Of a DNA stretch of 64,000 bases, positions 12,186 through 23,590 are shown piece by piece. The stretch lies in assembly GCA_963691705.1 (NCBI GenBank), contig OY829539.1, forward strand, positions 9,984,501 to 10,048,500. Reading direction: 5' to 3'. The position numbers were made by a program, and so were the translations under genes. Within the stretch, counting starts at the first letter, position 1, and each line of letters starts with the position of its first letter. Below the pieces are notes generated by a model. It was not told the DNA's origin. It made no database searches and saw nothing but the letters and a program-made list of their open reading frames with translations. The stretch is from Viola odorata (lineage: Eukaryota > Streptophyta > Magnoliopsida > Malpighiales > Violaceae).

Positions 12186-12941
12186 ATGATCATAGATAAC
12201 GGTACTTGCACGAATTGTGCCAGTACTTTATTGGTGCACAAGTTGGGTTTGTCGACCACTAAGCACCTGAGGCCTTATTCTCTACAGTGGCTGAACGATG
12301 GCAGCGGTTTGAAGGTGACCAAGCAAGTATTAATCGCGTTCTCCATCAGGAAGTACAAGGATGAGATCCTTTGTGATGTTGTGCCCATGCATTCCAGCCA
12401 TGTCCTACTTGGGCAACCATGGAAGTTTGATAGGAATGCTAATCACGAAGGGAAGACGAATCGGTATAAGCTAGAGAAGGAAGGGGTGAAGTACACACTA
12501 GCACCCTTGAGACCAGTTCAAGTACTAGAGGATCAACTTTGGCTTGAGAAATCCTTTGCTGAATTTGAGCTTTCTAGACCATGGGAAAATAAAGAAAAAG
12601 AATTTGAAAACATCCCCCATGAAAAAAAAGAGCATGGGTTAATGAGAGAGATTCAAAGTGAGCAAAAGAAACGAGAGAGTGAGAAAAACAGCACGCATGA
12701 AAAGAGTGAGCATGCGAGAGGAAAACATACGCATGAAAAAAATGAGCATGCTAAGAGTGATAAAAAAAGAGTGAATCTTTATGTGAGAGGGAGAGAAGTG
12801 AGGCAAGCACTTGTAGCACAAAAGAAAAGAATTGACGAAAGTCGCCCTTTGATTCTTCTTCGTTTTAGGCCTCTTTACCTAAACGCCTCTAACACTAACG
12901 ATTCATCTTCTGTGCATGTTGGTATTTCCTCTCTTTTGTAG
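12186..12941 (+). pseudogene. Element A aspartic protease region
   Basis: The frame opens with MIIDNGTCTN, where DNG is a variant of the retropepsin DSG/DTG active site, and continues with SHVLLGQPWKFDRN, the conserved C-terminal protease block. A linker rich in K, E and H follows, with repeated words such as HEKSEHARGKHTHEKNEHA. The frame ends at a TAG (12939-12941) that lies inside the polyprotein, because the reading continues in the same sense into reverse transcriptase. Confidence 0.75.
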
Positions 12942-15895
12942 GAATTTCAGGATGTTTTTCCCGAAGACATGTCGCTAGGGCTGCCACCGATTAGGAGAAT
13001 CGAACATCAAATTGATTTTGTACCCGGATCGACAATTCCTAATCGGCCCGCTTATAGGAGCAACCCCTAGGAGACCAAGGAGTTGCAGCGACAAGTAGAT
13101 GAGTTACTTAGCCGTGGATATGTACGAGAGAGCCTCTCACCTTGTGTCGTGCCAGTGATCTTGGTTCCAAAGAAGGACGAAACTTGGCGCATGTGTGTCG
13201 ACTGTCGAGCGATAAATAAAATCACGGTAAAGTATCGACATCCTATCCCTCGCTTAGATGACATGTTAGATGAATTAAGTGGTAGTCAAATATTTTCTAA
13301 GATAGATTTGATGAGTGGCTATCACCAAATTCGCATGAAAGAGGGTGATGAATGGAAAACGACATTTAAAACGAAATATGGCTTATATGAGTGGATGGTA
13401 ATGCCGTTTGGTTTGACAAATCACCTAGCACTTTTATGAGGCTTATGAATCATGTTATTAGACATTTCATTGGTAGATTTGTAGTGGTTTATTTTGATGA
13501 TATATTAATCTATAGTAAGTCTGTTGATGAGCATGCTTCACACCTCAGAGAAGTTTTTATAACCTTGCGAGAACAACAACTTTATGCTAAACTAAAGAAG
13601 TGCTCCTTCGGGTTAGAGCAAGTTTGTTTCCTTGGTTTTATTATTAGTGTGCAGGGTGTGAAAGTTGATGAAGAGAAGATCAAAGCGGTCAAGGAGTGGC
13701 CTACTCCTAAGAACGCCAGTGATGTGCGATCATTCCATGGCTTAGCGAGCTTTTATAGGCATTTTGTCAAGGACTTCAGCACCATTGCAGTACCATTAAA
13801 TGATCTGACCAAGAAGAACGTGGAGTTTAAGTGGGGACAACTACAAGAAGAAGCGTTCCAAACGCTTAAAGACCGTTTGTGCTCAACGCCTATGTTAGCC
13901 CTCCCAGACTTTGACAAGGCGTTCGAGGTAGAATGTGATGCTAGTGGGCTTGGGATCGGTGCAGTCCTTATACAAGAGAAGCAACCCATAGCTTACTTTA
14001 GCGAGAAGCTTAAAGATGCACAGTTGAGGTACCCGACCTATGATAAGGAGTTGTACGCACTTGTACGCGTATTGGAAGTGTGGCAACACTACTTAATGTC
14101 GCGTGAGTTCGTGGTACACATGGATCACCTCAGTCTAAAGTATCTTAAGGGGCAGAGCAAGTTGAACAAGCGACATGAAACTTGCCTGGAGTTCATTGAG
14201 TCATTCCCCTATCATATTCGCTACAAGGAAGGTAAAGAGAACATAGTAGCTGATGCACTATCGCGAAGGTACGCACTTATCTCTTCTATGAGTGCTAAGT
14301 TACTAGGATTTTCACATATCATAGAACTGTATCCTAATGATGTAGATTTTGGTGAGCTTTATAATTCTTGTATGCATGCTGCTGAGGCTCAATTTTATAG
14401 ACATGATGGATATTTGTTCAAGTGTAAGTGTCTATGTGTGCCTCATTGTTCCTTAAGGGATTTACTTGTACTAGAAGCACATTGTGGTGGATTGATGGGT
14501 CATTTTGGTGTGACTAAGACATTAGAGGTCCTTAAGGATCACTTTTATTGGCCTAAGATGAAACGCGATGTGGTGCGCTCAATTGCTAGATGTTTAATAT
14601 GTCGTAGGGCTAAGTCACGAGTGACCAACCATGGTGAGTACATGCCATTACCCGTACCCTCCCATCCTTGGACCGATTTGTCCATGGATTTTGTTGTAGG
14701 ATTACTGAGATCTAGGAGAGGCACGGATAGTATATTCGTAGTGGTCGATCGATTCTCAAAGATAACGCATTTCATTCCTTGCGCTAGTACTAATGATGCG
14801 ACCTACATCGCTAACTTATTCTTTAAAGAAGTAGTCCGTTTGCATGGAGTTCCTACTAGTATTGTTAGCGATTGGGATAGTAAATTTATGAGCCATTTCT
14901 GGCAGGTTTTGTGGAAGAAACTAGGAACTAAATTGCTTTATTTTACATCATGTCATCTACAAATCGATGGGCAGACAGAAGTGGTTAATAGGACTTTAGG
15001 GTCTTTATTGTTCACTTTGGTTTCTAAGCATAATTCTACATGGAATGATCATATATATTTTATTGAATTTGCTTATAATCGTTCTGTTCACTCAAGCACT
15101 CATTATTCACCATTTGAAATTGTCTATGGTTTTAATCCTTTGACTCCGTTAGATTTGACTCCTTTACCTCTAAGTGATGTGTCAAGTTTAGATGGAGCTA
15201 AGAAAGCAGAGATGGTGAAGAAAATCTATGAGCAAGCTAAGTGTAACATTGAGAAGACGAACGAGTGGGTAGCACATAAGCGCAATCAAGGGAGAACTAC
15301 GGTTTCCTTTAATGAGGGAGATTGGGTTTGGCTGCACCTACGCCGCGAGCAGTTTCCAGCCAAACGTCGAGGCAAGCTGTCTGACAGAGGCGATGGACTG
15401 TTTTAGATCATTGAGAAGATCAACAACAACACCTACAAGCTTGATCTCCCTAGTGAGTATGGTTCAGTTAGTGCCACGTTTAACGTTACTGACTTAATTT
15501 TGTTTGATATAGGTGATGATGAAGAGGAGCTGGTTGGAGCGAATTTGAGGGCGAATTCTTTCGAAGGGGGAGGGAATGATACAATCCCCAACGTGCCTTT
15601 GCTACCAGATGGACCTATGACTCGTGCTCGAAGCAAGGACTTGCAAGCGAAGTTATCACACATCATCTATATGGAGCTTGCATGCGAGACAAGCATCAAA
15701 GAAGTCGTGCTTCGCGAGAAGAGTCCGCAACTCATCACCCTGCTTTCTGTCGCCGGTGTAATCACGCCTTGTTCCGGTGTAATCACGCCTTGTTCCGGTG
15801 TAATCACGCCACAAATAGAAGGATGCCAGCAACAAGCATATGGACAAGCATATCCTGAAGAAACAGTGGTTAGCGCCATTGACTCTAAGCCTTAG
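12942..15895 (+). pseudogene. Element A reverse transcriptase-RNase H-integrase (broken)
   Basis: RT starts after FQDVFPED and shows [27 protein letters not shown] and the catalytic box YFDD (about 13490). RNase H follows with [13 protein letters not shown] and [10 protein letters not shown]. Integrase has a zinc region ([10 protein letters not shown], then CLICRRAK) and a D-D-E core ([26 protein letters not shown]), all three acidic residues present. Breaks seen are a TAG near 13068, a one-base deletion near 13422 that shifts the RT frame, and a TAG at 15404-15406. After that stop the same frame runs on and enters the 3' LTR, ending at 15895 with about 106 codons inside the LTR. Confidence 0.9.
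15564..15576 (+). other. Polypurine tract of element A
   Basis: The purine run aagggggagggaa lies immediately before the 3' LTR start and would prime plus-strand DNA synthesis. It also lies inside the open frame that reads from integrase into the LTR. Confidence 0.85.
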
Positions 15896-16462
15896 CGTCA
15901 ATGACTCTAGTGACTGTTTTAAGAAAGGTAATTTTTAGACTTTCCTTTCCTCGGCTAACGTTTTTCCTTATTTATTAATTATGGACTTATTTAAGTTATT
16001 GTCCTTATTAATTAATTAAGTTAGAATGAATTTATTTAATTAATTAATTAGGAGTTTAATTAGGTAAAGGATTTCTTTTGTAAGGATTAGGTTTTCCTAT
16101 ATAAAGGAGCCTCCTTGTTCATTGTAAGGTTACGAATTTTGATAATTAAATTACAGCGAATTTTCTCTCAATTGTTCAGCTTGAACCTTGTTCCTAATTG
16201 AGAGCAGACTCTCGATTAGATTTGCAAGTAAAACCGAAAGTCCACTTTATTGAGTCGCTTCGCGTAGGTTGGTATTCACAGGTTGAATACAGGGTTAGGG
16301 TTTCGAATCAAGATCCTTTCTTGCTTGATTTGGGTTGGCTAGTACAGGTTATTAGCAGGGTCAAACACTCAAGAGAGTTTTTATTCCGCATCGTTGCAAA
16401 TCCATGCTTGAACTAGATCGGGAATTACGTGTTACGCATCCTACGCAACTAGGATCGTATCA
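15577..16462 (+). repeat. Element A 3' LTR
   Basis: This 886-bp LTR has the same start and end words as the 5' copy. The first 190 bases differ at roughly one position in twelve by eye, and later parts look more alike. It has three tandem 21-bp units around gtgtaatcacgcc at about 15756-15810. Its first 319 bases are open in the frame of the polyprotein C-terminus. Confidence 0.9.
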
Positions 16463-17487
16463 TCCCCCCTCTTCTAATTCCCTAGCGGGTATTCCCAACT
16501 AGACAATCCTAACCAAATAGCACCTTACTGAGTAAAGGGTTTACTACTTTGGTTGATAGTATGAATTGATTGAAAGGTAGCACGATCAACATGAAATGCA
16601 CAGGGGAAGATGCTGCCTAACTCAAGCTACCTCACAGTCGAGGCCATAGGTTGTTAATCTGGTCTGAGTACTGTTTGTTTTCTCTAGCCTACGCGAGACT
16701 AGTTGTCTACTTGGCCTATCCGGCTTCGCTCGTCCCCTTCAAGGTTGACTGCAAGTTTCTATATTTTAACAAGAAAATGGTTTTATAAAATCAGTAAACA
16801 AACAGTTATGAAAAATGAAAATTATTAAGAACAATTAGACCTCACAAATTATAGGAACGCAGCTCGGTTGGCTCTTATGAAGAATGAATGTTTAGCCAGA
16901 CATACTCATGGATGAAAATGAAATTGTCGATTACATAAAAGAAATTAAATCCGTCAATCCCCAACTGGAATGTGCGGAGCAAAAAAATATTTACAATCGG
17001 AGTCTGTGAAAGAGAAAAAAGAGAATCCCCTTCAAAAAGGGTTTCTAGCAGCTTATAAGCTTTACTGCTTCCTAGTCTTACTCTATCTCTTTCAAAAATA
17101 AAAGATAAGGATAAAAGAAAATTAAAGATAAAGATAATTTTTTTCAAAGATCAAATATTGTTCAAGAGGGAGATCTAGTTAAGGATTCTTGATCTTCAAT
17201 GCATCTGATCCCTCAAATCCTGTTCTCCATCGCAATCGCCACCTCGCATCCTTGTGCTTCGCCCAAAGTCTCCAGCTGCAGTTTATCTCTATCACTTCTA
17301 TCTTGGTCAAGCCTGCGGCCATGACAGTTTCGAATGTCTGATTTGTGCTCCGTAGTGGATGTTCTCTTTCTTATCAGCCTCTAAGTGATTTATGCAAAAG
17401 GAAGGAGAATCCATAGAAATCAATAGCTATATCGTCCAATTTACAAGTAATTAGATAGTAAAAGAATGAGAAATTATTGCTCAATCA

Positions 17488-18063
17488 AATTCCCCCACAC
17501 TTAAACTATGCTTGCCCCTAAGCATACTGACTCAATAGATAAAACAAAAACAAGATCACACAAAAGTTAAAAATCAGAAAATATTTCTTTTTAATCATCC
17601 ATCTCAACATACAAAATGCTGAGATGCTTTAATCCACAACTCCATCCCGTATTACCATGGCCTAACCAATACCCCAAACATCCTACATTTGTATAGTGTC
17701 GTAATCAGGTGCTTAAAGATAGAACCATGCAATTGGAACAAAACAATTTATTGCAAATTTAGTTGTCCTCCCATTATTCCCTAAATACATGAACTGTTGA
17801 CTCTCAAGCACAAACTCAAGCAAACATGCAATTGCAGAAAGTAGAATACAGCACATAGTCACAGTAGATTTTCTTTTCTTTTCTTTTCATTGCTTTGCTT
17901 TCTTTCTTTCTGCATACTTTTTTTCACTTGCTTATATATTTTTTTTCATACTACCTTTTTTTTCTTTTTTTTTCTTTCTAAACAGTTGTAGGAAAATAAA
18001 GATGCATGCTCACGCACACCACCAAAGGTACTAAGCTTCGACCCTTAAGGGGTTAACACAACA
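17488..18063 (-). other. 3' internal noncoding part of the old Athila-like element
   Basis: Next to the LTR is the polypurine-type sequence, then cttaaactatgcttgcccc, shared with element B at 43850-43870. The rest is noncoding, with long T-rich runs at 17870-17990. The similarity to Athila stops at about 18060, where Tat-related sequence begins. Confidence 0.55.
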
Positions 18064-18370
18064 GTGCTTGGCCCAACTGAAGATGACGGGTGGAAATTAA
18101 TCCATGGGTTCTCCGAGAAAGTTAGGGAGCGGTTGACCGGAGGAAGTCTTGACCCTGAGGGCGTTACTGTCGTTGAAGTCGAAAAGGTGTTACGAAGATA
18201 CTCCGGGTTGACGGGTCAGAACCGTCGTCGGGCAAAATGGGAAGGAATGGTGGAAAAGATTGATCAGATGTCATCCTAGCCGTAGATCGAAGAGAAAAGA
18301 AAAATTGGAGTCCTTAGGTCTTAAGGCGAGCTCACTTAAGTAATCTAAGGCTCTCAATGAAAGCACTAAA
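18064..18370 (-). pseudogene. Truncated Tat element: leader and possible gag start
   Basis: Reading leftwards from the LTR at 18371, the primer-site region (18350-18368, gctctcaatgaaagcacta on the plus strand) matches the one in element C. The minus strand then holds a short frame beginning MTSDQSFPPFLPILPDDG, in the place where element C starts gag, but it meets a stop soon after. The plus-strand frame over the same bases is taken as a shadow. Confidence 0.45.
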
Positions 18371-18913
18371 TGATACTTTTTGGATTGGGGGTAAAGGCCT
18401 TTAGGTCATTAGCCACGTCGTGGGGTCAGCCTGGTCAGGATCGTATACGACAACGGGTACCTGCAAAGCGCCGGAAGCCCCCTTCCGGCGCAGGAACTCC
18501 AACGGTGAAGTCAGTAACGATATTATAAAGGTATATAACTCAATCGGCAGGTGAATAATGTTTGGGTAATGGTTTAGAGGTCAAATGGGTGCAGAGATTG
18601 TATTTGGGTAATATAACAGTGTAAGTTTGTGTGTGCCCTCATGTGTGATGGAGGGTATTACATGGCAAGTGGGCTGGACACGTGTCACTAGGACAATGAT
18701 TGTTTGTGAATGGGACACGTGTCGCTGGAGCATTGGCTGCTTGGGCCACTTGGTTCCTTGCTGTCGATAGGCTATTAATATGACATTAATAGGGTGTTAC
18801 AGGTTACTGTGGTGAGCACTCGTTTGACCGTGTATGACCGGTTGACCCGATCCATGCCGTTTGACCATGATGAATCGTCCATAGTACCCCTGGCGCTTGA
18901 TCATGTATTATCA
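18371..18913 (-). repeat. LTR of a truncated Tat/Retand-like element
   Basis: This 543-bp LTR runs from tgatactttttggattggg to tcatgtattatca and has the same primer-site neighbour as element C. It shares the block ggtacctgcaaagcgccgga with the LTR of C (31456-31475 and 43021-43040) and otherwise differs strongly, so it belongs to a related but distinct family. As the orientation is minus, this is the 5' LTR. The partner LTR and the body are missing from the window. Confidence 0.65.
18468..18491. promoter_or_regulatory. LTR hairpin conserved in shape with element C
   Basis: A perfect 10-bp stem (gcgccggaag with cttccggcgc) has a 4-base loop of C. The LTR of element C has an 8-bp stem at the same place with a different inner pair and loop. 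The changes keep pairing, which suggests selection for structure in the transcribed leader. Confidence 0.55.
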
Positions 18914-19653
18914 ACCATCATATAGTTTTTGTAATATTGCGGCAGCTGTGTTTTTAAAGCTCAGCCATATTATGCAGTTCATATTCTATCATGTATTGCC
19001 CATTGTTGTAAATAATTGTCACTACACAATCTTATCGGTTATTCCAAGAAAAAACCTGTTAGAAGATCACTTGTTATGATATTTTAGAAAGTAATTCATG
19101 CAAAAATGTCATGGATGATGTTTTAGACAAATCCCGACCCCATGTGGATTAATGCCTTGGGTTATCTAATGTATGAGTAATGTTAACAACTACCTATTCA
19201 GTAGGGTTGTACACAGGTCAGGTAGGGTCGGGTTTAACCCAAACCCGCCACCGACCCACCAGAAATTAAATGGGTCAGTTCGGGTCGATTTTCACTACTA
19301 AACTGCGGGTTGCCCAGTTGGTCAGGTTAGGCGGGTCGATTTCAGGACCCAAAATAATGGGTCGGGCCGCAATTTAAAATAATGGGTCGGGCTTATAATC
19401 CGCAAAAAATAAATCTATAGACTTGTTTAAGTTAAGGACAGAACAACAAGAAACAATAATACAAAAATCAAATTGAAACAACTAAAGATTAATGTATAAA
19501 AAAGGGCAACTATTCCAATCCAACCATCCAAGACAGGAATAAAAACCTAGCATACTATTCCAATTCCTCTCATTCTCCTAAATAGATCAAGAGAAAGCAT
19601 GAGATCCATATTAACACCGACACCACTATCTATTTGTAAACATATTACAATAT

Positions 19654-20768
19654 GAGTAATGCTATTTGGCTCCCCCAAATAGCACCCCGAAATAGCACCC
19701 TTGACGTGGCAAATGCCACGTCATTATAAAAAAAATTCAAAATTGCCCAAAGCATTCTCTCTCTCCCTCACTGCGCTGCTTCTCCTCCTCCGTCACCGCC
19801 TCCTCCGACACGCCTCCAATGACACCGCCTCCTCCTCTCAGTCCCAATGGTTATGCAAAATCCAATCCTTGCCCCAGAAAAGAGTACTAGAGCTACGCTT
19901 CCCAGAAAAAAAATTAATAATAAAATAGCATAACTCAATAGTCCTCCATGGATTCTCTGTTAGCAAATCAACCCCTATCTCACCTCAAGCTCTCATCCAA
20001 ATGGCTAGTCCCTTGTCCTGTCCTACCCAATCACCATTCTTTTCATTTCAAGTCATCAAATCCCGCCAAATCCATATTCACCATCTTCGCTATCGAAAAT
20101 CAAGATACCCAGAACGCAGTTCAAGAAACCACCCTTACCAGAACAAGCAATCCTAAAGATGACGAGTCATATTGAGAAGTTAACAGAATCATTGGTAGCA
20201 GAGCAGTGGAAGGCGGGAAAGGAATGCAGTACTTGATTGAATGGAAAGACGGTCAAAATATTTCCTGGGTCCCTTCTGATTTCATAGCCAAAGACGTTGT
20301 GGCAGAGTATGAAACCCCATGGTGGATGGCAGCCAAAAAGGCAGACGATAAGGCTCTCGCCGAACTACTAGCCATCGGTGACGAGCGCGACGTCGACGCC
20401 GTCGATGGTGATGGGCGCACCGCTCTGCTTTTCGTATCCGGCCTTGGATCTGAGCAGTGTGTTAAGCTGCTAGCCGAAGCCGATCTTATGTTGTCAGAGG
20501 CGCGTCGGAGGAGGCGGTGTCGGAGGAGGAGAAGCAGCGCAGTGAGGGAGAGAGAGAGGAGGAGGTACCGGATAGGGCAACACGGTGAGGGAGTGAGGAA
20601 GAGGCGGTGTCGTCGGAGGAGAGAGGAGGAGGCGGGGCCGGAGGAGGAGGGTTTGTGTCGAAGGAGGAGGAGGGTTTGTCAAAGGAGAAGGAGAATGCTT
20701 TGGGTAATTTTGAATTTTTTTTATAATGACGTGGCATTTGCCACGTCAAGGGTGCTATAACATTACTC
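19654..20768. mobile_element. Pack-MULE carrying a chloroplast SRP43 gene fragment
   Basis: The ends gagtaatgctat and (reverse complement of the right end) gagtaatgttat match. After a 26-bp gap in the right arm, the arms share tagcacccttgacgtggc and the next ~80 bases. The flanks ttacaatat (19645-19653) and ttataatat (20769-20777) match at eight of nine positions, the Mutator TSD length. Between the arms lies a fragment of a nuclear gene for cpSRP43. The inner arms are rich in cctcctcc/ggaggagg repeats. No transposase is present, so mobility would depend on an autonomous MULE elsewhere. It sits inside the hAT-like element 19202-21601. Confidence 0.8.
19948..20490 (+). pseudogene. CAO: Captured 5' fragment of the chloroplast SRP43 gene (cpSRP43/CAO)
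   Basis: cpSRP43 is the plant-specific chloroplast signal recognition particle subunit that chaperones light-harvesting proteins to the thylakoid. The frame starts MDSLLANQPLSHLKL, a serine-rich N-terminus that fits a chloroplast transit peptide. From codon ~77 it reads [11 protein letters not shown], then [20 protein letters not shown] and [10 protein letters not shown], the first chromodomain. The start of the ankyrin region ([17 protein letters not shown]) follows, and similarity ends near 20485. A TGA at 20173-20175 (codon 76) interrupts the frame between transit peptide and chromodomain. Most ankyrin repeats and chromodomains 2 and 3 are missing. Bases 19840-19947 may be captured 5' UTR. 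Confidence 0.85.
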
Positions 20769-21609
20769 TTATAATATTATTCCTTCACATACGAAGTTAC
20801 ACAGTAAAATACCCAACAAAATCAACTCCAAAATCACAAGAATACGAGGAATTGAAAGCTAATATATATCAAAATTATAAACAAGTAAATAAATACTATA
20901 AACAATTAAACAATTTCTACAAATAAACCAATTAAACAAAAATGCCATGCAATTTCCTCCATCAAACCCTCATCATCGTCGACCTGCTCTTGCAATTTCC
21001 AAACAAACAACAAAGCCAGCAACAACAAATATACAAGAACAGAAATGAAGAGATGACGAATACCATACACAGATTATCAACCAAAATAAATTAAAAATAC
21101 GGATCTGAAATTTGGTGAGTGTCAGGGTCAATACCGGCAAGCCGTTCACGGAGGCAGGTGGCATAGAAGCCGGTAAAGGGCTTGATTGGGTGGCAGTGGC
21201 AGCTGTTGATGCGGTGTTGTTGTGGCTGAGATTGGGCGAGGAGAGTAAAAATGTGGGATGAGGACTAAGCTCATGCTTGAGAGGTTGTGGGATTTGGGAA
21301 GTGTGAGCAGTGCTGGGTAGAAAAGAAAGAAGAAAAAAAAGAGAGGAGAAAAGAAAAGGAAAGAAAAAAAAGAACGACTGAAGAATGAAAGGAATGAGAG
21401 AGATCATTTTATATTTAGGGTTAGGGTTAGTTAACGGGTCGGGTCGGTTATAAACCGGTTTCAAAAATTCGACCCGTTACCTGAGCAGTTCCGAATAGGC
21501 GGTTTTATGGGTTGGACGGGTTGAGGTGGATCAGGCGGGTTGAGACGTTTGACGGGTCGGATCGAATCGGGTTGGCGGATTGGGCGGAATGTACACTCCT
21601 ACTATTCAC

Positions 21610-22642
21610 TTCATACGCATCTATTTATCTATTTAAACATGATTTTTTTTAAAATATAGCTATGAAAATCATATTTGACTTAGTTTGACCAAATAAGCTT
21701 GGAATAATTAGGTTGTTTTGGTTTTAGACAATGTAGATTTATTTTATATGTTATAGTGAACTATATGTAATTCCAGAAAATTTGAAAATAAAAAATAAAA
21801 CACTAGAATGCATTTGTTCAAAATGTGATTGCTGAAATATTTAAAGGTACTTGCTGTTTGTCTGAACTATTCTTGGCCGATTGAAACAATTATCGCGAAT
21901 GTGAGGTAAAAAATAAAGTTTCTAGACAATGTTCTTTGTTAAAATAGATAGAAATGTTAGGTAATAAAATTTCTGGATAATGTTCTTTGTTAAAATAGAT
22001 ACTGTAGAAGAGTTGTAACTGATTGACTAGCTCAAGCTTCTAAATTGAGAATTTTGCCTCGTGATTTAATGATGCATCCTTCTGATTCCTTTATTCGGAA
22101 AGACTTTTCCATAATTTTTTTGGTTTAATGTCATAGTGATGATTATTCTGTATTAAAAAAATCTTAATCTAAGATCAAGTATTGTTTTTTTCTTATTTTT
22201 GACCAAATTTTGACATGTTTCATTACGGTTTGAACAATAATTTAAGTTTGTAAAAAACTTTTATAGGACGATCAAATATGATTCATGTTCAAGCTTTATA
22301 TATATGCTGCTGATCCTAGTAGTACTTAGAATTAGAACTTTATGTTTTTTCAGAAATCTTCTGTTTTTTTAACGATGTAGTATAAAATTAAATTAACATA
22401 TTAAAAAAAATAGCGAAGTCACCCCTTTCTTCTGAAAGTTCTGATAAAGCCAGTGCTCTCCACTCTCTATCTACGCGCGTAGACCACACAGTAACTACAC
22501 CAACGAGACGTCCCATTTACTTCCCCAGAGGAAAACAACAAAGAAGACATCAAAAAGAACGGGAAGCAAATTCCATGTCACTGAGTCTATAAAAATATCC
22601 TTAGCTGACTCAGTCGTCGACTCGATCCTCCCTTCTCTAGCC
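21610..22642. other. Intergenic DNA upstream of the ULP2-like gene
   Basis: AT-rich sequence with no coding signal. The words ttctttgttaaaatagata and the sequence before it occur twice (about 21930 and 21990), a short local duplication. The last 150 bases are likely promoter and 5' UTR of the gene starting at 22643. Confidence 0.4.
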
Positions 22643-23590
22643 ATGGCGACCAATGCCAAGCGCCTGTAACTCTTACATTTCAAGAAAGAGCCCGAAATCC
22701 AACCTCGGAAACCCTAACCCTGACCATGACGTCATGTGGAATTACCGATTCATCGAAATTGGTGCGTTTCCTACCCTTCTGCTTCTACTCATTTTTCATG
22801 ATTTAGTCCAACTATGAATTACTCTTCCTTCTACCTCGGCTGGAATTTAATATTTTGATTATTGTTACTATTTTCTAAATTGCCCGTTTTCCCTTACTTG
22901 TAATGTTGCATGGAATGTGTTTGAATCAGTCGCTCCGGGATCTGACGCAGTTAACAAGGGAACAACTTGTGGTGAAATACTTTGTGTGGATGTTGATGAA
23001 ATGGAATGCGATAATGGCGTTGAAAATGCTGCAGTGGAGAGAGTTACAGAGGATGCTGGTGTTGCCAAAGAAGGAAATTATGATCCCGCCCCACAGTCTG
23101 AGGCTTGTGTGCTTGATGTTTCTTTGAACTCAGAGAATTATGAAACCAAAAGTTCTTTTTAGAGTTTCATTCAAAGAAACACCTTCGTTGGCGGAAAGCA
23201 ATTTGGTTTGTGCGGTATCAGACCCTCCATCCTGTGTATGTTGGCATTTTGGAGTTTTTGTTGAACTATGATTTTCCTTTTCGTGATGTAAAGCAAGTTT
23301 TGTTGTGTTTGGATTTGTAGAGGGAGCCGTCGATATGAAATCTGATACTGATGAAAGCATGAATGAGAATTCCCCTTCAAGTCCTGCTCCTGATGCTCCT
23401 GAGAGTGGTGGTATATTTTCATGATATTACTTGTTTACTCCACGATATGGCGTCCTTAGACATTTGAATGAGACCAGTATAATATTTTTATTTCTTACTA
23501 CAGCGTTCTATTTGGTTTCAGCTACTCTAAGTGGTCACGCATCAATCAATGGCTTCAGTGACTCAGAAATTGTAAGCTGTTTCTATTTTA

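Larger units (their letters stand above)
8935..16462 (+). mobile_element. Element A: full-length, decayed Ty3/Gypsy retrotransposon
   Basis: The element has two LTRs (8935-9863 and 15577-16462), a primer-site-like sequence, gag, protease, reverse transcriptase, RNase H and integrase in that order (Ty3/Gypsy order), a polypurine tract and a 5-bp TSD tcccc (8930-8934 and 16463-16467). Coding parts carry several frameshifts and stops, so it is not autonomous. The integrase C-terminal region has the words RGDG and TFNVTD and continues into the 3' LTR. I take this as chromovirus-like, possibly CRM or Galadriel, but did not see a typical chromodomain. Confidence 0.9.
8473..18063 (-). mobile_element. 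Old Athila-like element remnant: 3' LTR and 3' internal part, split by element A
   Basis: The LTR runs 8473-8934 and, after the inserted element A, 16468-17487 (about 1.48 kb once joined). It starts tgatcacctgtcgagagc, comparable to the start tgatcgcgcgtcgaacac of element B, and ends tgctcaatca before a polypurine-type sequence (17488 on, aattcccccacactt on the plus strand). Motifs such as the accttactgagtaaagggtt region mirror element B at 30640-30700. The internal part 17488-18063 resembles the 3' noncoding region of B, including cttgcccctaagcatac. It stops near 18060 against a Tat fragment, so pol and the 5' LTR are missing. The orientation is minus. Confidence 0.7.
19202..21601. mobile_element. 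hAT-like non-autonomous element (2.4 kb)
   Basis: The left end tagggttgtacacaggtc and the right end ending gaatgtacactccta are inverted copies in the terminal bases. The flanks ctattcag (19194-19201) and ctattcac (21602-21609) match at seven of eight positions, the TSD length of hAT transposons. Both subterminal zones are dense in gggtcgg/cgacccg words, in opposite orientation on the two sides. I found no transposase; a minus-strand frame (20973-21464) is low-complexity. The element hosts a Pack-MULE, so part of its length is secondary insertion. Confidence 0.7.

Noticed and set aside
18064..18279. 72-codon plus-strand frame
   Set aside because: It lies antisense to the leader/gag start of a truncated Tat element and has no recognisable homologue.
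21415..21435. Telomere-like gggttaggg words
   Set aside because: Only two units and a part; the plant telomere unit is TTTAGGG, and the site is a subterminal zone of a transposon.
20973..21464. Minus-strand frame with long F and S runs
   Set aside because: Low-complexity translation of A- and G-rich DNA inside the hAT-like element; no transposase motif.
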